Shown here piece by piece: positions 58,317 to 64,000 of a stretch of 64,000 bases of DNA; the first letter of the stretch is position 1, and every line of letters starts with the position of its first letter. The translations under genes and the position numbers were made by a program. A model generated the notes under the pieces. It saw only the letters and a program-made list of their open reading frames with translations, was not told where the DNA came from and made no database searches. Source of the DNA: an uncultured Paracoccaceae bacterium (GTDB lineage: Bacteria > Pseudomonadota > Alphaproteobacteria > Rhodobacterales > Rhodobacteraceae); contig CANNFU010000006.1 of assembly GCA_947503965.1 (NCBI GenBank), forward strand, positions 1 through 64,000, given 5' to 3'.

Positions 58317-59006
58317 CTACGCTCCCGGCTTTAGCCCAACCATCTCATCCGCCCGCGCTATCGTGGCCATCATGCATTGCTGCATGTCTTGCCGCAGCGC
58401 ATCCATCGTTGCGGCATCCATCTTGCGTGGGACCTCGCTTGTAAACCGACGGTAAACACAGGATCCGCGGGTGAAGGGCAGGGGGATCAGCATCTGGTCC
58501 CAGCTATCGGCCCGTTTTTGCCGGACGGTGGAAAAGGCGTAGCAAAAGACGGGGCGGCCGGTCGCGCGCGCCCAGTCGATGGGCGGGTCTTTCAATTGCA
58601 GGGCTGGTCCTTCGGGGCCGTCTGCGGTGATCCCGATACTGGTGCCTTCCTTGACCAATTTCATGATCTGGCGGGATGTGGCCGTGTTAGAGCGCTTTTC
58701 GCTCATCTCGAATGGGAAAAGCCCCTGTTGGCGTTGCATCGCCCCCACGACCCGGCCCACGGGGGACCGTGTATGGATGCTGGACAGTTGCCCATGCTCA
58801 AGCGGCCAGTGCGACGGGCCCAGCAGTAACCGGCTGTGCCAGACCACAAGGATGACCGGACCATCGGCCAGCGCAGCCTTTAATTCATCCAGCCCTTCGG
58901 TTTTCCAGCGTGCCGTGCGATAGCAAAAACCGAAATACATCCGTGCGATGAAACCCAGCACCCGGGCCACACGTTCTGATCTTTCAAGCTGCCTGCGAAG
59001 TTTCAT
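58317..59006 (-). CDS. Lysophospholipid acyltransferase family (DUF374)
   Basis: A 229-residue DUF374 protein. LADGPVILVVWHSRLLLGP contains the catalytic His, IHTRSPVGRVVGAMQRQQ and SIGITADGPEGPALQLKDPPIDWARATGRPVF are the family's two blocks, with TADGPEGP as signature. It resembles the LpxL-like acyltransferases but is shorter; acceptor unknown. One hydrophobic segment near the N-terminus may tether it. It is minus-strand, head to head with tRNA-Trp. Confidence 0.85.
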   Translation of the reverse strand: MKLRRQLERSERVARVLGFIARMYFGFCYRTARWKTEGLDELKAALADGPVILVVWHSRLLLGPSHWPLEHGQLSSIHTRSPVGRVVGAMQRQQGLFPFEMSEKRSNTATSRQIMKLVKEGTSIGITADGPEGPALQLKDPPIDWARATGRPVFCYAFSTVRQKRADSWDQMLIPLPFTRGSCVYRRFTSEVPRKMDAATMDALRQDMQQCMMATIARADEMVGLKPGA

Positions 59007-59117
59007 TGCATGAAAGCCGTTTTTCCAAACTCATCATGCTGCTTCATATTTCTACGGTCGGGGACAAGTCCACCCTTGATCCTGCCCGGATTTCGGACTA
59101 GTCCGGCATCCGGTCAT

Positions 59118-59193
<76 letters not shown>

Positions 59194-59232
59194 GACCCAG
59201 GTCGCAGTCGGCCGGAGGATCATCTTTCCAGT

Positions 59233-60141
59233 ATGCCAGCCGATCCCTGCACACTTGCCTTTCACATCGGCGCACATAAAACGGCAACGACACATTTGCA
59301 GTGGTCGTTCCGTAACGCGGCCGACAAGCTGGCGCTGCAAGGAGTGCGGTATTATGGGCCGCAGGACTTTCGGCTGCCGGGCAGATCAATCTTTGCCTTG
59401 TTCGGCTTGAAAGAGCGTAACCTGGGGCAGACCCGGCGCACGCCGACGGCCCAGTTTGAGCTGATGCGCAAGGATGCGCATCGTGTGCTGTTCAGCGAAG
59501 AGAATTACATCGGCGTCCTGAACTCTCCGCGTCGATACCCTGTGACGGTGCGCTATCCCTTTGCTGCAGAACATCTCAGCAAATTGGCGGCCGCGATTGG
59601 ACAGCCGATTGATGTCTTTCTCAGCATACGTCGCCCCACGGCCTTTCTGAACTCGGCCTTTTGTCAGCAGTTGATGGGGGGGCGGATTGTCCCGTTTGCG
59701 CGCTACGCTACGATCAACCCGCTTCAAAGCGTCGATTGGTTCAATCTTGTCAGGCGGCTGCGCGCGGCAGAGGGTGTGAACATGCTCACGGTCTGGTGCT
59801 ACGAAGATTATCGGGCCGTGTTCCCTCGGGTCTGCGCGGCGATGATCGGTGCTGACGCGGCCCGGCTTGTGCGTCCGCTCAGACAACGGCTGCACGAGGG
59901 GTTGTCTGCGCCAGCCGTGGCTGAAATGCTGCAACGCGATCCGCAGGACAGGACCGAAAAACTGGGCTTTAAGATGCGAAAGCTGATGCCAGTCGGTGCC
60001 GAATATCCTGCGTTTGATGGATTCGATGCTGCAACCCATGCCGCGGGTGATGCCGCTTACGCCAGGCAAATGGCAGGTATTGCAGCATTGCCAGGTGTCA
60101 CATTACTGCGACCGGACAATGTCGGGCCAGATAATCTGTAA
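59233..60141 (+). CDS. Sulfotransferase-like P-loop protein
   Basis: A 302-residue protein beginning LAFHIGAHKTATTHLQWSFR, the 5'-phosphosulfate-binding loop typical of PAPS-dependent sulfotransferases (G-x-x-K-T-A-T-T). IDVFLSIRRPTAFLNSAF corresponds to the 3'-phosphate-binding block (R-x6-S type). Its acceptor is unknown. I start at the ATG at 59233; the frame extends upstream into the tRNA-Trp 3' end through a GTG, which must be wrong. It stands where secE usually follows tRNA-Trp. Confidence 0.7.
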   Translation: MPADPCTLAFHIGAHKTATTHLQWSFRNAADKLALQGVRYYGPQDFRLPGRSIFALFGLKERNLGQTRRTPTAQFELMRKDAHRVLFSEENYIGVLNSPRRYPVTVRYPFAAEHLSKLAAAIGQPIDVFLSIRRPTAFLNSAFCQQLMGGRIVPFARYATINPLQSVDWFNLVRRLRAAEGVNMLTVWCYEDYRAVFPRVCAAMIGADAARLVRPLRQRLHEGLSAPAVAEMLQRDPQDRTEKLGFKMRKLMPVGAEYPAFDGFDAATHAAGDAAYARQMAGIAALPGVTLLRPDNVGPDNL

Positions 60142-60254
60142 GTAGGCGCCGCTCTTGGTTCTTGCCCAAAATGCAATGATCCGGGCATCCTTCATTGTGG
60201 GCTGTGGCAAATTGCTAATGATATCAATGCAACTATCTGCAAAGGGCACAACCG

Positions 60255-61304
60255 ATGCCGTTCAAACTGGTCTCATGTGATGGCGGCGGCATTCGCGGCT
60301 ATCTGACCTGCCGGATGCTGCAGCACCTGCATGAGCAGACGCAGTTTTTGGACAAGGCGGACGGTTTTGCCGGTACGTCAACTGGTGGACTGATCGCTGT
60401 CGCCTTGGCCGATGGTCGTGCGCAGGGCAAGGATCTGACACAACTGATCGGTGATCTGACCGCCCATTATCGCGACGATGCTGACACGATTTTCCGTGAG
60501 AATGATCATGGGGCGTTGGGCCGTACAATTGATCAGCTGTTTAAGAAACTCAATCTGGGCGGCGGTCCCGGGATCACAACGGCGCAGTATGATGCATCCG
60601 GTCTGACGCAGATTGGCACTTCGCTTGTCGGGGACAGGACCTTGTCATCGTTGCCGTCCGAGCTGGTTCTGGCAATCAACACCGTTTGCCTGCACCGAAA
60701 AGACAGCGTTGGTTGGTCACCATTTACGATCACCAACCAGGACCTGAGCCACGCATCCTGGCTGGATATGAGTAATGTGAAATTGCGTGATGTGGCCTTG
60801 GCAAGTGCCGCGGCCCCGTCGTATTTCCCGCCCCATCTGATTACGGCTGATGGCGTAGATTATGGCTATTTTGCCGATGGTGCCATCTTTGCCAACAATC
60901 CGGTCATGAACGGGATCAACGTGGCGATTGCCGCAAAGCACATTCATGATCTTGACCAGATCGAGGCGCTGTCGATTGGTACAGGGCAACAGCCGGCGGA
61001 CATCTCGGAAGAAATGATCAAGAACCCTGATGATTGGGGGATGCTGAAATGGTTTGGTGTCACATCAAATGCACCCAAAGGTGCCTTGATCGAGTTGATG
61101 CTGACAACGTCAGCTGAAAACCAATATTGGATGGCCCGTTTGATTTTGGGGGATCGGTTGGTCCGGTTAAACCCACCCCTTCCGAAAATGGTCGGATTAG
61201 CAACCCATACCCCTGCCGCGTACGACCTGATGGATCAGGCGCTTGCGCATAGCATGAACAGCCCTGCGTGGGTGCGAGCCATCGCGATGCTGCGCCAGTG
61301 GTGA
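60255..61304 (+). CDS. Patatin-like phospholipase
   Basis: A 349-residue patatin domain protein. The oxyanion motif is DGGGIRGYLTCRML (from residue 9), the nucleophile elbow GTSTGGLIAVAL (Ser near 37), and the catalytic Asp DGAIFANNP (near 212), so the Ser-Asp dyad is intact. No signal peptide or membrane segment is visible, so it likely acts in the cytoplasm on membrane lipids. It is upstream of a catalase-like gene in the same direction with a 96-base gap that is AT-rich. Confidence 0.9.
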   Translation: MPFKLVSCDGGGIRGYLTCRMLQHLHEQTQFLDKADGFAGTSTGGLIAVALADGRAQGKDLTQLIGDLTAHYRDDADTIFRENDHGALGRTIDQLFKKLNLGGGPGITTAQYDASGLTQIGTSLVGDRTLSSLPSELVLAINTVCLHRKDSVGWSPFTITNQDLSHASWLDMSNVKLRDVALASAAAPSYFPPHLITADGVDYGYFADGAIFANNPVMNGINVAIAAKHIHDLDQIEALSIGTGQQPADISEEMIKNPDDWGMLKWFGVTSNAPKGALIELMLTTSAENQYWMARLILGDRLVRLNPPLPKMVGLATHTPAAYDLMDQALAHSMNSPAWVRAIAMLRQW

Positions 61305-61400
61305 GAGCCGCTTATTGACGATAATGTTGCCTTCATAAGCGAATTAACTAAGGTGAACGCATAAACGTAAAAAAATTTTAATGAATACCAGGGATAGGAC

Positions 61401-62414
61401 ATGGGAAATGCGGACATAGCCGAAGAACTGGTGCGTGTTTTGCAACGTCCCGATGGCGATAAGATGCTGCGCCCAGTCCATTCGGTCGGTATCAGCGCAA
61501 CCGGCTTTTTCGCACCGTCACCAATCGCGCGCAATTTTTGCGCTGCTGATCATTTTTGTTCAGACAGATCTGATGTGATCGTGCGTTTCTCGAATGGCTC
61601 GGGCGCTGCTGCTGTACACGATGGTTGGTCAGATGTGCGCGGCATGGCGGTGCGGTTTCATTTGCGCGATGGGACCGATACCGATCTTATCTCCATGACC
61701 CTGCCAGAATTTTTTGCCCCAACGCCAGAGGCATTTCTGGATTTCGCCGAGATGGCGGCACCCAAACCCTACAAGGGTCAAACGCCATGGCAGAAAATCT
61801 TTGGGCTTTTGCACTTGATCCTGCCAATGCGCGATCCTTATCCGGGGGAAACGATCAGCCCTGATGCGGGCGCAATCCAATTTGCGGACGAAAATGCCTT
61901 TGCACAGTTGGGGGTCTTGCAGGCGGCCGACATCGGGGCGCCTGTCAGTTACGTCCGCGAGGCATATCATGCCGTGCACACTTTTGTGGTGACAGGACTG
62001 GATGGCACGAAACGCTGGGTCCGATTTTCCTGGCAGCCAATTGCCGGCGTGCTCAAGACAGATCCGACCGAACCACCAGTGGATGATTATCTGCGGCAGG
62101 AATTGAAAGATCGGCTAGCGGATGAGCCCGCAAGATTTTCCCTGATGATGATGATTGGCGAGGTCGGGGATGATTTCAACGACTCTGCACGTCCTTGGCC
62201 GCCACATCGCCAGCGGATCATGATGGGTATGTTGACACTGGACGCAGTTCCCGTTGATCAGGATGCCGCGTGCGAAAAGCTGAGCTTTAATCCCGGGCTG
62301 CTTACCGAAGGCATTGCCCTTTCGGATGATCCGGTACTGAAGGTCCGTGTGGACGCTTATCAGGTCTCAAGTAAATGGCGCGGGGCCACCCCATGCCCTT
62401 TTTCCAGAAGGTAG
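61401..62414 (+). CDS. Catalase-like haem protein (SrpA/catalase-family peroxidase type)
   Basis: A 337-residue catalase-fold protein, shorter than true catalases (about 480+). The distal His is in RPVHSVGISATGFFAPS (His27), Asn in VIVRFSNGSGAAAV, and the proximal R-x3-Y haem-ligand motif is RVDAYQVS (Arg316, Tyr320). DVRGMAVRFHLRDGTDTDL and WPPHRQRIMMGMLTLD are also family blocks. Minimal catalase-like proteins act as peroxidases; catalase-fold allene oxide synthases use lipid hydroperoxides. ATAGGAC precedes the ATG. A small unknown gene begins 4 bases after it. Confidence 0.87.
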   Translation: MGNADIAEELVRVLQRPDGDKMLRPVHSVGISATGFFAPSPIARNFCAADHFCSDRSDVIVRFSNGSGAAAVHDGWSDVRGMAVRFHLRDGTDTDLISMTLPEFFAPTPEAFLDFAEMAAPKPYKGQTPWQKIFGLLHLILPMRDPYPGETISPDAGAIQFADENAFAQLGVLQAADIGAPVSYVREAYHAVHTFVVTGLDGTKRWVRFSWQPIAGVLKTDPTEPPVDDYLRQELKDRLADEPARFSLMMMIGEVGDDFNDSARPWPPHRQRIMMGMLTLDAVPVDQDAACEKLSFNPGLLTEGIALSDDPVLKVRVDAYQVSSKWRGATPCPFSRR

Positions 62415-62418
62415 GCTC

Positions 62419-63129
62419 ATGCAGGACGGTTGGTTCAATGCCTATGTCAATACCTTGCCCGAACGCGGTTGGTTCAAGTTTTTGTCGCGCTACATCGTTG
62501 TGCCCTACTGGATATGGCGTGATCCCAAGCCGAAACTGCCTGGCGGTCCGCGTCCTTCGCCGCAGCCCAGTGAAAACGTTCAGCGTATGATGAACCTGAT
62601 CATGCCTCTCAAAGATCCGTCACCGGCAGGGCGGGCACGTGCGACAATGGCAATTGCACAGAATGTGGATGAGATTTTTGCCGGCCTGGACAATGTTGGC
62701 ACTGTTCATTTTGCGCGATTTTTGCTGATCGACAAGAATATCTGCATGATTTCGGTCTATGATGGTGATTTCAGTAACTACATCCGTGATTTCATCACCA
62801 CGATCGGTAGCGTTTTTGATGCGGTCATCTCGCTTGTTGACGGGGCGGAGCATTTGATTCCGACCGAACATAACGTCGAGGCGTTCATTGACTGGGTGCA
62901 GGATCATGATCTGTTCCAGGCCCCCGATTTTCCCACTGAAATGTTCGGATTGCAGGATGCGGCCAAAGGTCTGCCGCCAAATCAGCCGCCACATGCGCTG
63001 GCGACTTTGCCGCGCGAGTTCATTTTGCAACTTCACGCCAATCGCAATATTTCTTTGGGCGGGGGGTATCGTGCCTATCCCGGTGTGTCAGCGGCGCAGG
63101 TGCGTCAGAAATTTGGACAGGGCTGGTGA
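62419..63129 (+). CDS. Unknown protein between catalase-like and DyP genes
   Basis: A 236-residue protein without signal peptide. The recognisable stretch is NVGTVHFARFLLIDKNICMI followed by SVYDGDFSNYIRDFI (about 90-130), a pattern of beta strand, helix and conserved Asp-Gly that suggests a ferredoxin-like dimeric alpha-beta barrel, the fold used by DyP and chlorite dismutase. No haem ligand is apparent. I find no named family. AGAAGG ahead of the ATG at 62419 decides the start; the stop overlaps the DyP GTG. Confidence 0.75.
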   Translation: MQDGWFNAYVNTLPERGWFKFLSRYIVVPYWIWRDPKPKLPGGPRPSPQPSENVQRMMNLIMPLKDPSPAGRARATMAIAQNVDEIFAGLDNVGTVHFARFLLIDKNICMISVYDGDFSNYIRDFITTIGSVFDAVISLVDGAEHLIPTEHNVEAFIDWVQDHDLFQAPDFPTEMFGLQDAAKGLPPNQPPHALATLPREFILQLHANRNISLGGGYRAYPGVSAAQVRQKFGQGW

Positions 63130-64000
63130 GCAGGGCATTTGATTTAGCCGCCATTCAAGGCAACATTCTGCGCGGCTATCGTCGGCAATATGTGCGCCAT
63201 GTGATGCTTGAGGTGACGGACCGGGTTGCGGCCCGTCAGTTTCTGAGCGCAGCACTGGACCCCGGCAGCGATGATGTTCCGGCCATCACGCGCGATATGA
63301 CCTGGGTGATCCGGCCCACCTACTGCTTCAATATTGGTCTGACCTATGAAGGGCTGCGCGCACTTGGCACCCCCACGCGCCATCTGAAGACGTTCCCGAC
63401 CGAATTTATCGAAGGCATGACGAAACGCGCGATGAAGGTCGGTGATTTCGGGGATAGCGCACCGGAACGCTGGCCTGCGCCGTTTGATCAACCAGAGAAA
63501 GTGCACATCATCGCGTCCATTCATGCCGATGACGCGGCGTGTCTTGATCAGGTGGCGCAAAAGCTTGGCAAGTTCTTTACCGTGCTCGGCACGCGTGATG
63601 CGCGCAACCTGCCGGATGGCACCGTGTTCTTCGGCTATGTCGATGGCATCTCGCAGCCGCGTTTCAAACATGTGACCGATCCTGATCAGGTCGGCGTCAA
63701 TGAACCGATGGACCCGCTCGGTACTGTTTTTCTGGGCTATCCCACGCGACAGGAAGGCGTGACATTCAGGGTGCCAACACCTCATGAACTGGGGTTCAAC
63801 GGCACTTTCAACGCCTTTCGGGTATTGGCACAGGATGTGGTGGCATTTGAACGTTACCTGGATGAAGCCGCCACAATGCTGATGGATCATCCGAAAAGGA
63901 ACCTGTTGGCGGACCCCGATCACCTTGACCGCATCGGTCCGGGCCTTGATATGCACGGCGCGTTGCGCGAAGTGGTCGCGGCACAAATGTGCGGCCGCTG
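63126..64000 (+). CDS. DyP-type peroxidase (partial, runs off the window)
   Basis: Starts with GTG overlapping the previous stop (GTGA) and continues to the window end with no stop, 291 codons. It begins LAAIQGNILRGYRRQYVRHV, the N-terminal DyP block, and has FFGYVDGISQPRFKH, giving the GxxDG motif at residues 170-174 whose Asp activates peroxide. The proximal haem His and C-terminal Arg lie beyond the window. DyP peroxidases oxidise dyes, lignin-like compounds or lipids. No Tat signal or encapsulin tail is visible at the N-terminus. Confidence 0.88.
   Translation, partial: MSRAFDLAAIQGNILRGYRRQYVRHVMLEVTDRVAARQFLSAALDPGSDDVPAITRDMTWVIRPTYCFNIGLTYEGLRALGTPTRHLKTFPTEFIEGMTKRAMKVGDFGDSAPERWPAPFDQPEKVHIIASIHADDAACLDQVAQKLGKFFTVLGTRDARNLPDGTVFFGYVDGISQPRFKHVTDPDQVGVNEPMDPLGTVFLGYPTRQEGVTFRVPTPHELGFNGTFNAFRVLAQDVVAFERYLDEAATMLMDHPKRNLLADPDHLDRIGPGLDMHGALREVVAAQMCGR

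Noticed and set aside
60255..61304. CBASS-type anti-phage effector (CapV)
   Set aside because: There is no cyclase (CD-NTase), Cap2/Cap3 or HORMA/TRIP13 gene nearby; peroxidase-type neighbours suggest another role.

Overview
The window looks like chromosomal DNA of a marine alphaproteobacterium of the Rhodobacterales (Roseobacter group; Loktanella/Yoonia-like is my guess, not proven). Support comes from GC-rich coding DNA and gene order typical of that order: rpoZ-relA-pdxJ-acpS-lepB-rnc-era-recO, a pckA/chvI-chvG-hprK-rapZ-EIIA-ptsH locus, rpsU next to coq9, a (2S)-methylsuccinyl-CoA dehydrogenase of the ethylmalonyl-CoA pathway, and intergenic repeat types that I remember from Rhodobacteraceae genomes. 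I see no rRNA, CRISPR array, prophage or intact insertion sequence. One tRNA (Trp) is present.

Layout. 0-9.3 kb: two LysE-type exporters, a NUDIX hydrolase, a CnoX-like thioredoxin/LON-domain/Trm112 cluster, an SDR lacking its catalytic Tyr, a UbiH-type monooxygenase divergent from an amidase, and a DapC-like aminotransferase. 9.3-17.7 kb: ftsK, cpdB, an outer-membrane barrel, rpsU, coq9, a quinone oxidoreductase and a second NUDIX gene. 17.8-22.7 kb: a tightly overlapping eight-gene minus-strand run from ispH to an RraA-like gene. 22.9-25.3 kb: NYN nuclease, folK, and a cupin/TetR divergent pair. 25.4-34.4 kb: the rpoZ-relA-...-recO housekeeping run, with two extra genes (a deaminase and a Dabb protein) between pdxJ and acpS. 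34.4-40.3 kb: an NAD-dependent epimerase/reductase, mcd, a TSUP permease, a DUF3859 protein and pckA. 40.6-45.9 kb: chvI-chvG followed by the regulatory PTS genes and an acyltransferase. 46-50.7 kb: cobalamin adenosyltransferase, a twin-TM protein, an SDR, an SH3 protein and parC.

From 50.7 kb on the gene content is more accessory. There is an orphan P-loop protein in a poorly coding islet, a Tat-exported PhoX phosphatase, a CAP-domain protein that looks like a type I secretion substrate, a VOC protein, tuf, an ATP-grasp gene, a DUF374 acyltransferase, tRNA-Trp and a sulfotransferase-like gene where secE-nusG would be expected. The window ends in a patatin / catalase-like / unknown / DyP-peroxidase cluster whose last gene runs off the end.

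The best candidate for an undescribed system is this terminal cluster (60.25-64 kb): a lipid acyl hydrolase next to two haem-peroxidase-type enzymes and a conserved-looking partner of unknown function. Other points of interest are putative operators upstream of pckA, phoX, the epimerase gene and the cupin/TetR pair, and three families of palindromic intergenic repeats.
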